A program made the position numbers and the translations under genes. From assembly GCA_964524835.1 (NCBI GenBank), contig CAZGEG010000011.1, forward strand, positions 1 to 64,000: a stretch of 64,000 bases of DNA, given 5' to 3'. Positions 49,445 through 58,195 of the stretch are shown here, in pieces. Each line of letters starts with the position of its first letter. Position 1 is the first letter of the stretch. The stretch is from JACRCG01 sp964524835. Lineage in GTDB: Bacteria > Desulfobacterota > Desulfuromonadia > Geobacterales > Pseudopelobacteraceae. Under the pieces are notes generated by a model, which was given only the letters and a program-made list of their open reading frames with translations, made no database searches and had not been told where the DNA came from.

Positions 49445-50260
49445 TCAGTCAAGCAGGCGATTCTCGTTATGTTTCGGGCCACTCAGCAGATCCCTGTAGC
49501 GTTCAATAAGCAGTTGTTCATTCTTCCTGAGCGCCGCGCGGTAGATGTGCGCATTCTTCTGGCGGGTGGACCCCCACTCGTTTTCAGACTGGTAGTCGAT
49601 TACGTACGAACCGCATAACCAGCCAAACTGGCGGAAGGCACGCAGGCAGAGGTCGTGGTCGTCGTATATGTATGGTGCAAAGGCATCGTCCAGATAGTTC
49701 AGCTGTTCCAACCGCATATTATCCACCATCAGCGGCCCGCGGTTAACCACATCGCGGATGCCGAAGACGTTGCGGCCAAGATTATTCTCACGTCCGACCA
49801 GATCGGTAAAGATCACTGTCTCGCGCCGCGGGGTAAGGTAATCCCGGAGCTTGCGCCGTCTGGCGAACGCAATTTCGTTATTGTGCGCAGCACGCCCGGA
49901 AGTGGCGAAGCAGTCGGAAAATGACGCAAGCGGTTTGATCAGGCGAAGGTCAAAATCGATCTCCTTCATGACCATGTCATCCTGGATCAGCAGAGAATAA
50001 TCACAGGAACTCTTTTTGAGTCCGATGTTGTTGGCTCTGGTCTCGAACACATCGGGTGCGTATTCGATGATCAGCCTGATGTCGCGGGGGTACTCAGCTA
50101 TGGCGGCCATGGCGTACTCTTCTGATCGGTCTGTGCATCCATCGAAGATGAGTATCAACTCTCGCACCGCAGTCGAGGCATTTTTCAGGATTGACGACAC
50201 CACTTGGTGTACCAGTACTTCCTTGTTGTGGATGGTCAGGATGATCGAGATCGACTTCAT
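49445..50260 (-). CDS. GT2 glycosyltransferase
   Basis: 271 residues, GT-A fold. It begins S-I-I-L-T-I-H-N-K-E, with L-I-F-D-G-C-T-D-R-S and the D-x-D-like L-L-I-Q-D-D-M-V. The later Y-D-D-H-D-L-C-L-R-A segment matches the E/D-D-x-D-L motif placed near the catalytic base. The fold assignment is confident, the donor unknown. GGCGGA precedes the ATG. Confidence 0.85.
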   Translation of the reverse strand: MKSISIILTIHNKEVLVHQVVSSILKNASTAVRELILIFDGCTDRSEEYAMAAIAEYPRDIRLIIEYAPDVFETRANNIGLKKSSCDYSLLIQDDMVMKEIDFDLRLIKPLASFSDCFATSGRAAHNNEIAFARRRKLRDYLTPRRETVIFTDLVGRENNLGRNVFGIRDVVNRGPLMVDNMRLEQLNYLDDAFAPYIYDDHDLCLRAFRQFGWLCGSYVIDYQSENEWGSTRQKNAHIYRAALRKNEQLLIERYRDLLSGPKHNENRLLD

Positions 50261-50390
50261 AATATCCGCCGTGTATTTTTACTAATCAAAGAGTTGCTCC
50301 GGTTTCGTGCGTTCCGTTCCGGAAATCCAGCGGATCAGGAAAAACCTGAAGAAGTGAATCAGGAAGGTAACGATTGTTTGTAAGCCAGTT

Positions 50391-51179
50391 TTAGATATTA
50401 CCGTTATTTTGCCCAGGCCAGTTAATTCTGCTACGTAGTTTCATTAGTTTGGATTTTATTTTGTACTTCAGTATGAAGCGTTGCAGCAGTGAATAATAGC
50501 GATTATGCACCAGTTTTTTTTCAGTTTTTCTTTTGGCTGCATCAGAACTGACCCCATTATTCAAATAACAGGAAAATATAACCGGTACATACTGGAAAGT
50601 CGCATTGTGCAAAAGCAGGCAGCGAAGAATGAATTCGTAATCTGCGACTATTTTGAAACCGGTGTCATATATTCCCGCTCGTCCGAAGAGGCTTTTTTTT
50701 GTAAATGTGCTCTGGTGGGGAATGGTTTTCCGATACAGGAATTCTTTTGTGATTACGGGCGGCATGATAAGGCGTTGATCCTGACCGTCCCCGATTACGG
50801 TAATATCTCCATAGATAAAGTCAGCTTCAAGGCGATTGGCAAAAATGCTCTCCAATGTCGTGACGTCTGAAATATAGTCACCGCCATTGAGAAACAGGAG
50901 ATATTCACCTTTTGCCAATGCGATTCCCTTGTTCATGGCGTCATAGATGCCCGAATCTTTTTCTGAAACAAATGCGGCAAAGTGGTCGCGATAACGCAGC
51001 AGTTCAGCCACGGTACCGTCGCTGGAACCGCCGTCGATTACCAACCATTCAAAGTCTTTGAATGTCTGTTCGACAACACTGGAAAGCGTTTTTCCGATGG
51101 AGCCAACTTCATTGAAACAAACAGTTATGATTGATAACTTCTGAAGCATTTTAATTCCGTCGTTTGTGTGATACTTCAT
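50391..51179 (-). CDS. GT2 glycosyltransferase, WcaA-type
   Basis: About 252-262 residues; the likely start is ATG 51149 (M-L-Q-K-L-S-I-I-T-V), though the frame allows 51179. The GT-A signature is clear: V-C-F-N-E, V-I-D-G-G-S-S-D-G-T, E-K-D-S-G-I-Y-D-A-M-N-K-G and F-L-N-G-G-D. The last of these is the nucleotide/metal site in this subfamily. It is similar in pattern to colanic-acid and O-antigen GT2 enzymes. It is divergent from the plus-strand GT4 gene at 51242. Confidence 0.86.
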   Translation of the reverse strand: MKYHTNDGIKMLQKLSIITVCFNEVGSIGKTLSSVVEQTFKDFEWLVIDGGSSDGTVAELLRYRDHFAAFVSEKDSGIYDAMNKGIALAKGEYLLFLNGGDYISDVTTLESIFANRLEADFIYGDITVIGDGQDQRLIMPPVITKEFLYRKTIPHQSTFTKKSLFGRAGIYDTGFKIVADYEFILRCLLLHNATFQYVPVIFSCYLNNGVSSDAAKRKTEKKLVHNRYYSLLQRFILKYKIKSKLMKLRSRINWPGQNNGNI

Positions 51180-51241
51180 TGCGTCTGCTCAACAGCGCTG
51201 TCTGTCAATCCGAATCAATACCTCTAAGGAAGGCCCGGACC

Positions 51242-52348
51242 ATGAAAGTACTCTATGATTTCCAAATATTCAATATTCAAAAATATGGCGGCATTTCAAG
51301 GTATTTTATCGAGTTGATGAAAAGCATTTCCGATACGAGGACCGCCGAGTTTTTGCTGCCGTTGGTTGCATCTGATAATGGCTATATTCAGGGGTCAAAT
51401 CTTGTCAGTTGTATTGATACGTCACAGCTCAGTATTTTAAAGGCATCAACAGTGAAAAAAGCAAGCATGAAACTGAACAAGTGGTACACGCAACTCCACG
51501 CACTTACAAAGAGTTATGACATCTACCACCCGACTTATTATGATCCATATCTGCTTGATAAAATAGGAAAAAAACCGTTGATTGTTACGGTGTTCGATAT
51601 GATTCACGAAATATTCAGCGAGCAGTACAGCAAAAGCAGGGTGGCAGAACAAAAAAAATACATTGTTTCTCATGCCGCAAAAATAATCGTAATCTCAGAA
51701 AGCACGAAAAGTGATCTGATCAAGGTGCTTGGTGTCAATGAGAAGAAAATTGAGGTTGTTTATTTGGCCAGTTCATTCGGCGACACATTGGCCAAACCGT
51801 TGATTGATTTTACGCTTCCTGAAAGATATGTCCTGTATGTTGGTGACCGGTGGCACTACAAGAACTTTGAATTATTTATCCGGTCTATGGCGCCGTTAAT
51901 GAAAAATGATCGCCTGCTCCGGATTGTGTGCGCCGGAAGCATTCCGTTCAGTGATCAGGAACGGTCGATTATAGCCGGCCTGGGGATCGCCGACCAGGTT
52001 TTGCATTTTCCGGCAGCCAGTGATGACGTGATGATTCACTTATACAAAAATGCCCGGGTCTTTGTGTTTCCAACGCTCTATGAGGGGTTTGGAATCCCCG
52101 TTCTTGAGGCGTTTGCCTGCGGATGCCCCGTGATAGCCAGCAATAGCAGTTCATTGCCTGAAGTGGGCGGAGATGCGTGCAGATATATTGACCCTCGGGA
52201 TGAAATCTCGCTGACAGGCGCAGTAATGGAGGTCGTTTACAATCACGAATTACGGGCTGATCTTGCTGCGAGAGGGTTTGAACAGCAAAAGAAATTCAGT
52301 TGGGAAAAGACGGCGCAGCATACGATCTCACTTTATTCATCGCTGTAG
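51242..52348 (+). CDS. GT4 glycosyltransferase
   Basis: 368 residues from ATG 51242, preceded by AAGGA; the longer frame upstream runs into the divergent GT2 gene. The N-terminus Y-D-F-Q-I-F-N-I-Q-K-Y-G-G-I-S-R-Y is typical of GT4 mannosyl/glucosyltransferases of O-antigen loci, with Y-V-G-D-R-W-H-Y-K-N and V-F-P-T-L-Y-E-G-F-G-I-P-V-L-E-A-F-A-C-G-C-P-V-I downstream. It is the only plus-strand gene between 33.4 and 61.8 kb and is AT-rich, so it may have been inserted later. Confidence 0.88.
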   Translation: MKVLYDFQIFNIQKYGGISRYFIELMKSISDTRTAEFLLPLVASDNGYIQGSNLVSCIDTSQLSILKASTVKKASMKLNKWYTQLHALTKSYDIYHPTYYDPYLLDKIGKKPLIVTVFDMIHEIFSEQYSKSRVAEQKKYIVSHAAKIIVISESTKSDLIKVLGVNEKKIEVVYLASSFGDTLAKPLIDFTLPERYVLYVGDRWHYKNFELFIRSMAPLMKNDRLLRIVCAGSIPFSDQERSIIAGLGIADQVLHFPAASDDVMIHLYKNARVFVFPTLYEGFGIPVLEAFACGCPVIASNSSSLPEVGGDACRYIDPRDEISLTGAVMEVVYNHELRADLAARGFEQQKKFSWEKTAQHTISLYSSL

Positions 52349-52361
52349 ACAACTACAATAA

Positions 52362-53150
52362 TCAATGGGCTCCACTCAGCATATGCTGGTGATCACTTAT
52401 CGATTTTGTCGCCATTTTCTTGCGAATTCTTTGCTGGAGAAACCTGTCAAATCTTTTTGACGTTGCTACTTTGAACAGCAGCGAATTCAGCTTTTTTTTA
52501 GAAATAATATGCAGTGAGTTATGGGAAATTAAGTTCATATCAAGTTTTTTGGCAATGAACTCTAGGGTTCTCTGCTGATAGAACGAGATATGCTGACCAG
52601 TTTCAAAACAGAAATACCACCAGGATTCGGGACGAGGCGGAGGCCCGGAATACAGTTCTGTAGTAAAGATCAGTGTTGATGCGCCGGTTTTATTCAACGT
52701 AGTCCGGATATATTCCAGTGGTGATTCAAGATGCTCGAGAACCTCGAACGCAGTAGCGGTATCGTATGTATTATTACCGGAGAAGTCGGCTTCGAAGCCT
52801 TTGGCAAAGATGTTTTGAGTGTATGAATCTTCCCAGTAATAATCAAATCCGATATCGCGCATAAGGCGCACCATCAAGCCGTACCCTCCCGCAACATCGA
52901 CATATTTGCTGTCCCTTTCAAACATTAAGTAGAGTATTTTTGAAAGCTTACGGGAAATATCAAGATTTCTTTTGAGAATTCCCGTATCAGCGAGTGCTAT
53001 CGGAGAGGCGTAGGCTTCCGCGAGCCAAAACGGTTTGTCAGTGTGTAAATATCCGCAGGATGGGCAGTAATAGTACCGGACGTCATATGTGTTAAGCACT
53101 TTTCTGGTAAAAATATAATCGCTGGTGCTGTTGCATATGGTGCAAGTCAT
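52362..53150 (-). CDS. SAM-dependent methyltransferase with N-terminal zinc-binding segment
   Basis: 262 residues. C-x2-C at 3-6 and C-x2-C at about 29-32 form a probable zinc knuckle. The Rossmann part follows, with Y-V-D-V-A-G-G-Y-G-L-M (motif I) and D-T-A-T-A-F-E-V-L-E-H-L (motif IV). Methyltransferases of this arrangement often act on sugars or nucleotide-sugars in polysaccharide loci; here the target is not known. AAAGG precedes the ATG. Confidence 0.8.
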   Translation of the reverse strand: MTCTICNSTSDYIFTRKVLNTYDVRYYYCPSCGYLHTDKPFWLAEAYASPIALADTGILKRNLDISRKLSKILYLMFERDSKYVDVAGGYGLMVRLMRDIGFDYYWEDSYTQNIFAKGFEADFSGNNTYDTATAFEVLEHLESPLEYIRTTLNKTGASTLIFTTELYSGPPPRPESWWYFCFETGQHISFYQQRTLEFIAKKLDMNLISHNSLHIISKKKLNSLLFKVATSKRFDRFLQQRIRKKMATKSISDHQHMLSGAH

Positions 53151-53171
53151 GTGGGTAACCTTTGATGAATG

Positions 53172-54296
53172 TTAGATTGAACTTAAAAAATCAAGATACC
53201 GTGTGCTTCTCTCATTCCAGGATAACGGTTTGTGCAGTCTGCTGCCGGCTGCCTGACCAGCCAGATATGTTTCGTCAGTAAGGGATTGCAGGGCGACAGC
53301 AAGAGATTCAGGGTCGTCAGCGGTATAAGGCACCCACCCATTTCCCGAGACATAGAGCTCAGACGTTGCCGGGAGGTCGGGCGCGATTACCGGACGTTGC
53401 CAGGCAGAATACTCCAGTAGTTTGGTGTGAGCAACATATGGCATCTTGCCGACAGCAGAAAAAGGAGCAACAAAGGCATGGCAGCGAGAGACAATCGCGG
53501 GGAGTTGACCGGGAGGTATAAACCCGGTGAATAATACTCTTTTTTCGATATCAAGAGATTGAGACAGTTGTTGCAGTCTGTCGATCTCCGCAGGCTTTCC
53601 GCCGATCAAAGTAAGATGGATATCAGTCGTTTTACTTAATGCGGCCAGTAATAAGTCCAGCCCTTGTCCTTGATAAAATTGGCCGACATACATGATTTCT
53701 ACCGCTTCGCCGGGAACTGGAGGCGGTGGAAGCGGAGAGCTGTCGACTGCTAGCGGAATTACGGCAATTGGTGTCTTGATACGATAAAGAGAGGATTGCA
53801 GTATATCTTTCAGCGCTGTCGTAGTAACGGTAATCGCCTCGGCAGCGTTGAAGACATTTCGTTCGACCTCAAGGTTTTTTTCGATTTCCTTTGTGATTGT
53901 CCGGTCTGGATACCAGGCCAGTTCATGAACCTCATACACATATTTGACTCCGGCAATCTTGCGTTTCAGATGATAAGCACCCTGCTTGATCACCGAAGCT
54001 GCTACCCAGTCGGGCTTTGTTCTGGCGATCTCACGTTGGGCGCTCCAGAAGAATACAACGTTCATGTTGACGGGTAGTCCGTAGTTTCTTCTTACTATCG
54101 GCAGTCTTCTGCACACAAGACTTTCAAAGTCGACCTGATAATGTCTGGAAAGTTCCTTGTTGCTCAACGACCCCGCACCGAATGCGAATGTTAGTTGAGC
54201 ACCAGCTGCTGCCAGTGCGGTACAATTCTTGGCGATATATACGTCGTGAGCGCTTTTTTTGGGCAATATTTCATTGTAAGCGTACAGAATATTCAC
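53172..54296 (-). CDS. GT4 glycosyltransferase
   Basis: 374 residues, starting with GTG (V-N-I-L-Y-A-Y-N-E). GT-B landmarks are I-M-Y-V-G-Q-F-Y-Q-G-Q-G-L-D-L-L, F-T-G-F-I-P-P-G-Q-L and V-A-P-F-S-A-V-G-K-M-P-Y-V-A-H-T-K-L-L-E-Y-S-A-W-Q-R-P-V-I-A-P. It follows the next gene by 13 bp on the same strand. The donor and acceptor are unknown. Confidence 0.82.
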   Translation of the reverse strand: MNILYAYNEILPKKSAHDVYIAKNCTALAAAGAQLTFAFGAGSLSNKELSRHYQVDFESLVCRRLPIVRRNYGLPVNMNVVFFWSAQREIARTKPDWVAASVIKQGAYHLKRKIAGVKYVYEVHELAWYPDRTITKEIEKNLEVERNVFNAAEAITVTTTALKDILQSSLYRIKTPIAVIPLAVDSSPLPPPPVPGEAVEIMYVGQFYQGQGLDLLLAALSKTTDIHLTLIGGKPAEIDRLQQLSQSLDIEKRVLFTGFIPPGQLPAIVSRCHAFVAPFSAVGKMPYVAHTKLLEYSAWQRPVIAPDLPATSELYVSGNGWVPYTADDPESLAVALQSLTDETYLAGQAAGSRLHKPLSWNERSTRYLDFLSSI

Positions 54297-54309
54297 TTTT
54301 ACGATCCGA

Positions 54310-55209
54310 TTATATAAATTTGCTCATTATCAGTTGAGCCAGTGATTTGTTCTCTAAGAAGCTTACTCCGAGGTGATTTGCATATGTGAATTCGTCAGCA
54401 GTCCTGTCGGCAATTATATATGATGGATGTGTAATCGGACCCATGGAAGCGATAGAATCCTGATGGATTGCCTTTTTTGTGTGAGTTGCCGTATCACCGA
54501 AGCCAACGTTGTTAATCAAATTTGCATTCGGAATTATTGATAGTCGGTCATTTTTGAAATTCGAGTAGACCCATTGATAGTCCCACGTATTAAAGCCCTT
54601 GCGGTAAACCGCCTCAAAACATTCATTCCAGAATTTTGAAATCTGCCGATTTCCAAAGAGGTGAAACAAGACATCCTGGGTGATGAACTCATCGAAGTCT
54701 GACATGTTTACGTCATACTGTGCCCAGGCCCGTCGCCAGGTTGCCCAACCCCAAACGTGAAAAAAGTGTGAAAAGTAGTATGATGCTGATCCACGGTGAT
54801 TGCCGTTTTGACAATTAAAACCGCCGATATGGGTTATTCGGGGGTTGTCTCTATAATGCTCAAGCATATCTGAACAGAAGGTGAAAAAGCTGGTATTAGG
54901 TATGCAGTCATCTTCCAGAATAATCCCCTCGTCAACATGGGTAAAAAACCATGTGATTGCCGATGATACAGCATGCTTGCAGCCAAGATTTCGAGTGTTT
55001 GCCTGTCTTTCGACAGTACATGGCCAATCTATCAGGCGATCAAAGCATTCCAGCACACTCCGGCACAGCTCTTTCTCACCGTCCTTGTCATCCCGAGGCC
55101 CGTCTGCATATATGAAAAGGTGCAGCGGTTTGACCAGTCTCAGAGAATTGATCAGTTGGGTTGCGGTTTCCGGCCTGTTGAATGCAATTATCAATACAGG
55201 TGTTTTCAC
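54310..55209 (-). CDS. GT-A type glycosyltransferase
   Basis: 299 residues; GTG start with GGAG nine bases upstream. It begins P-V-L-I-I-A-F-N-R-P-E, with I-L-E-D-D-C-I-P as the metal-binding D-x-D equivalent and W-G-W-A-T-W-R-R-A-W after it, a pattern of GT2-like enzymes of LPS and O-antigen clusters. Aromatic residues are abundant. The donor is unknown. Confidence 0.8.
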   Translation of the reverse strand: MKTPVLIIAFNRPETATQLINSLRLVKPLHLFIYADGPRDDKDGEKELCRSVLECFDRLIDWPCTVERQANTRNLGCKHAVSSAITWFFTHVDEGIILEDDCIPNTSFFTFCSDMLEHYRDNPRITHIGGFNCQNGNHRGSASYYFSHFFHVWGWATWRRAWAQYDVNMSDFDEFITQDVLFHLFGNRQISKFWNECFEAVYRKGFNTWDYQWVYSNFKNDRLSIIPNANLINNVGFGDTATHTKKAIHQDSIASMGPITHPSYIIADRTADEFTYANHLGVSFLENKSLAQLIMSKFI

Positions 55210-55230
55210 GCGGTCGCTCCATCTACAGTG

Positions 55231-55920
55231 TCAAGACTCAGTTTTTGTAAAAATCACAGAATTTATCAGTTTTGATTTGATCTCGTAGCCTTTGCTGCGC
55301 AAAAAATCTGATATTGTTCTATTGGGTGAGTTGTCCTTGGAATAGACGAGGTCTTCAACAATCAACAGTTCCGGACGATAAGTGTCCCAGTCATTGGATG
55401 ACAGTACTTTAAAATCAAGTCCTTCTACATCGATGGACATAAAAGTGATTTGAGTGTTAGCAGGAATGTGGGAATCCAGTACACTTTTCAATGAGCATGT
55501 GGTTATTTCTCTTCGGTCCACTATGTGGTATTCGTCCAGAGCTTCGCGTTCATTGCTCAAGTCTAACGAAAAGCTGTTGAGAGCCGGATCGTTGAACAGA
55601 TGGTAGGTAAGAACATCTACCCTGTCTGAAATTGCCAGTTCAAGGTTAATGTCTCGTGGTCGGAATGTCTTGAACAGATCCATTGAACCGGGGCGGGCAT
55701 CAATATTGATTCCGTGCCATCCTTTCAAATAGAATGAATAGGTGTTTGAAAATCTGAAAGGATGATGTGCCCCTACGTCAACATAAAAACCACTTTTCCG
55801 GCCTTTGAGTAAATTCTGGACAATCAGGTCTTCACCTTCCTGGGAAAAGGAGCGTCGAGAATACCTCTTCTCAAGCCGTTTGAGTGTAAAGATCTTTTTA
55901 TATGTCTGGTAAAAACTCAT
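55231..55920 (-). CDS. FkbM-family methyltransferase
   Basis: 229 residues. It has S-Q-E-G-E-D-L-I-V, then G-F-Y-V-D-V-G-A-H-H-P (SAM motif), N-I-D-A-R-P-G and the late M-S-I-D-V-E-G-L-D characteristic of FkbM enzymes. These O-methylate sugars or lipids, usually in exopolysaccharide loci. GAGAGG precedes the ATG. It sits between a glycosyltransferase gene and the 4-epimerase gene. Confidence 0.9.
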   Translation of the reverse strand: MSFYQTYKKIFTLKRLEKRYSRRSFSQEGEDLIVQNLLKGRKSGFYVDVGAHHPFRFSNTYSFYLKGWHGINIDARPGSMDLFKTFRPRDINLELAISDRVDVLTYHLFNDPALNSFSLDLSNEREALDEYHIVDRREITTCSLKSVLDSHIPANTQITFMSIDVEGLDFKVLSSNDWDTYRPELLIVEDLVYSKDNSPNRTISDFLRSKGYEIKSKLINSVIFTKTES

Positions 55921-55966
55921 GATATAAGCCTCTCTTGCACATGCTTAGAGTTTAATCGCAATATTA

Positions 55967-56974
55967 TTAACCGTAATAACTGCGATACCATTCCACAAAA
56001 CGGGCAATACCGTCTTCGATCGACGTCGCCGGCTTGAAACCAACTTCCCGCATCAGGTCGTCAACGTCGGCATAGGTCGCCGGAACATCTCCCGGCTGAA
56101 TCGGAAGCATATTTTTTACGGCTGTTTTACCAAGGCAACGCTCCAGTGTTTCGATGAAGTACATCAGCTCAACCGGTTTGTTGTTCCCGATGTTGTAGAT
56201 CCGGTACGGGGCGTAGCTGGTGCCGGGGTCGGGAATGGCCCTGTCCCATTCCGGATTGGCGACCGGGGTGACATCGCCGGCACGCACGATGCCTTCGACA
56301 ATATCATCGATATACGTAAAGTCGCGGCGCATCTTGCCGTTGTTGAAAACGTCGATCGGCCTTCCTTCCAGGATCGCCTTGGTAAAGGAAAAGTAGGCCA
56401 TGTCCGGCCTGCCCCACGGGCCATAAACGGTGAAAAAGCGCAGGCCGGTAGTCGGCAGTCCGTACAGGCTCGAATAGGTGTGGGCCATCAGCTCGTTCGA
56501 TTTTTTGGTGGCGGCGTAGAGCGAAATCGGATGGTCGACATTGTGGTGAACGGAAAAGGGCATCTTCGTGTTGGCGCCGTACACGGAGCTGGAGGATGCG
56601 TAGACCAGATGTTTGACGCCGTTGTGACGGCATCCCTCCAGAATGTTCATAAAGCCGACAATATTGCTGCTGATGTAGGCATGGGGATTCTGCAGAGAAT
56701 AGCGCACCCCGGCCTGGGCTCCCAGGTTGATGACGGTGTCGAAACGTTCCACGCTGAAGAGCTGCTCGACCGCCTCGCGATCCTCAAGACCGCATCTGAC
56801 CATGCGGAAGCCGGAGGTGCCCTCCAACTGGGCCAGTCGGTCCAATTTGAGCTGCGGATCGTAGTAGTCATTGATATTGTCCAGACCTACCACCCGGTCT
56901 CCCCGAGCCAGCAGTCGTTTGCTGAGATGGAAGCCGATGAATCCGGCTGCGCCGGTTACCAGTATTTTTGCCAT
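55967..56974 (-). CDS. UDP-glucuronate 4-epimerase
   Basis: 335 residues, extended SDR. The NAD motif G-A-A-G-F-I-G is at 8-14. N-D-Y-Y-D-P-Q-L-K, G-A-Q-A-G-V-R-Y-S and Y-A-A-T-K-K-S-N-E-L-M-A-H-T-Y are diagnostic of the UDP-GlcA epimerase branch (Cap1J/LpsL type). It makes UDP-galacturonate for core or capsule; its substrate would come from ugd at 26.5-27.9 kb. An inner core carrying galacturonate is plausible but inferred. Confidence 0.92.
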   Translation of the reverse strand: MAKILVTGAAGFIGFHLSKRLLARGDRVVGLDNINDYYDPQLKLDRLAQLEGTSGFRMVRCGLEDREAVEQLFSVERFDTVINLGAQAGVRYSLQNPHAYISSNIVGFMNILEGCRHNGVKHLVYASSSSVYGANTKMPFSVHHNVDHPISLYAATKKSNELMAHTYSSLYGLPTTGLRFFTVYGPWGRPDMAYFSFTKAILEGRPIDVFNNGKMRRDFTYIDDIVEGIVRAGDVTPVANPEWDRAIPDPGTSYAPYRIYNIGNNKPVELMYFIETLERCLGKTAVKNMLPIQPGDVPATYADVDDLMREVGFKPATSIEDGIARFVEWYRSYYG

Positions 56975-57046
56975 AAAGCCTAATCTCCTGATGAGCTTGC
57001 GTTTGAGGAAATCGCCTGTTTTTCACCGTGAGTCGGGCGAAGTCGG

Positions 57047-58195
57047 TTACGCGGGACTCGAAGTCAAGTTTTCAATGAATATGGTCAGAGCCTGTCTCAG
57101 GACCTCTTCCGGATAGTCGAGGCAGTCACTGACCTTGCTACCGTTGCAGCCGTCACGATGGCAGGGGACACAGTCCCGGTCCGATTGCACCACGACATGC
57201 CTGCCGCTGGTCTGAATACCGCGTACGGCTGTATAGGGACCGGAATGCAGCCGGTTGTCCCACGGCCCCCAGTTATTGACCGATGACGGCCCGAAAAATG
57301 CCAGCACCGGGACATCCAGTGCCGCTGCCATATGCATCGGCGCTGAATCTACACCGACAAAGCAGGTTGCGGCAGCGGAGAGCGCCCCCAGCTGTTTGAG
57401 TGTCAGGGCGCCCCCAAGATCAATCGTCGGAGTTGTGCACAGGTCGCGCACCTGATGCAGATATGCCAGCTCATGCTCCACCGGCGCTGCGGTAAATACG
57501 GCGGTCTGGCCCGTGCGGGACGAAAACGTGTCAACCGCCCTGGCAGCTACGGCCGGCGGCATCGTCTTGAACATCCAGCGGGAGGTGAGGTGCGCGTGGA
57601 AAAAGCCTCCTGGCTTTACTCCGCGCTGTCCAAGCAGTGTGTGGACGGATTCGGCGTCAGCCGGGCTGAAGTTAAAAGACACCCGCCTGATCGGGGTCGC
57701 TATCCCGACACTCTCCAGGTAGAAAAGGTTGTGCTCAACGGTATGCAAGGCCGGATCGGGCGGTTTGATCACCCTGGTAAACATCCGGTTCTTGAAAGGC
57801 ATGCCGCCGCCGTATGAATCCACTCCGATTCTGGTTCGTGCGCCGCTGAAAAATGCTGCCACGGCACCCCGATCCCCGGAGGTCAGGTTGAATACAGTTT
57901 CGAAACGTTCGGCTCGAATTGTGGAGAGCAGTTTCAGCTCTTCCCGTAAACGGTCAGTGCGTGAAAGTTTTTTTACGCTCCTGTCGTAGACGATAACCCG
58001 GTCGATATTCGGGTTTCCGGTCAGCATCTCTTCAGTTCCTGAGTTGACCAGGGAACAGATGCGGGCGTCAGGGTAGGCTGCCCGCAGATTTGCAAAAACC
58101 GGAGTCGTCAGCAGGACGTCACCGATATTTCTCAATTTAATGACAAGGATGGACCCTGGCGGCTTCATTGGCTGGTTCACTGGATGCACGGTCAA
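57047..58195 (-). CDS. GT9 heptosyltransferase, WaaQ-like
   Basis: About 373-382 residues. TTG at 58195 overlaps the upstream stop; ATG at 58168 is the alternative. It has the family landmarks: L-V-I-K-L-R-N-I-G-D-V-L-L-T-T-P at the N-terminus, and G-V-D-S-A-P-M-H-M-A-A-A-L-D-V-P-V-L-A-F-F-G-P-S-S in the donor site. A Cys cluster (C-V-P-C-H-R-D-G-C) near the end is common in WaaQ/RfaQ proteins. It adds a branching heptose to the inner core, if the WaaQ assignment holds. Confidence 0.87.
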   Translation of the reverse strand: MTVHPVNQPMKPPGSILVIKLRNIGDVLLTTPVFANLRAAYPDARICSLVNSGTEEMLTGNPNIDRVIVYDRSVKKLSRTDRLREELKLLSTIRAERFETVFNLTSGDRGAVAAFFSGARTRIGVDSYGGGMPFKNRMFTRVIKPPDPALHTVEHNLFYLESVGIATPIRRVSFNFSPADAESVHTLLGQRGVKPGGFFHAHLTSRWMFKTMPPAVAARAVDTFSSRTGQTAVFTAAPVEHELAYLHQVRDLCTTPTIDLGGALTLKQLGALSAAATCFVGVDSAPMHMAAALDVPVLAFFGPSSVNNWGPWDNRLHSGPYTAVRGIQTSGRHVVVQSDRDCVPCHRDGCNGSKVSDCLDYPEEVLRQALTIFIENLTSSPA

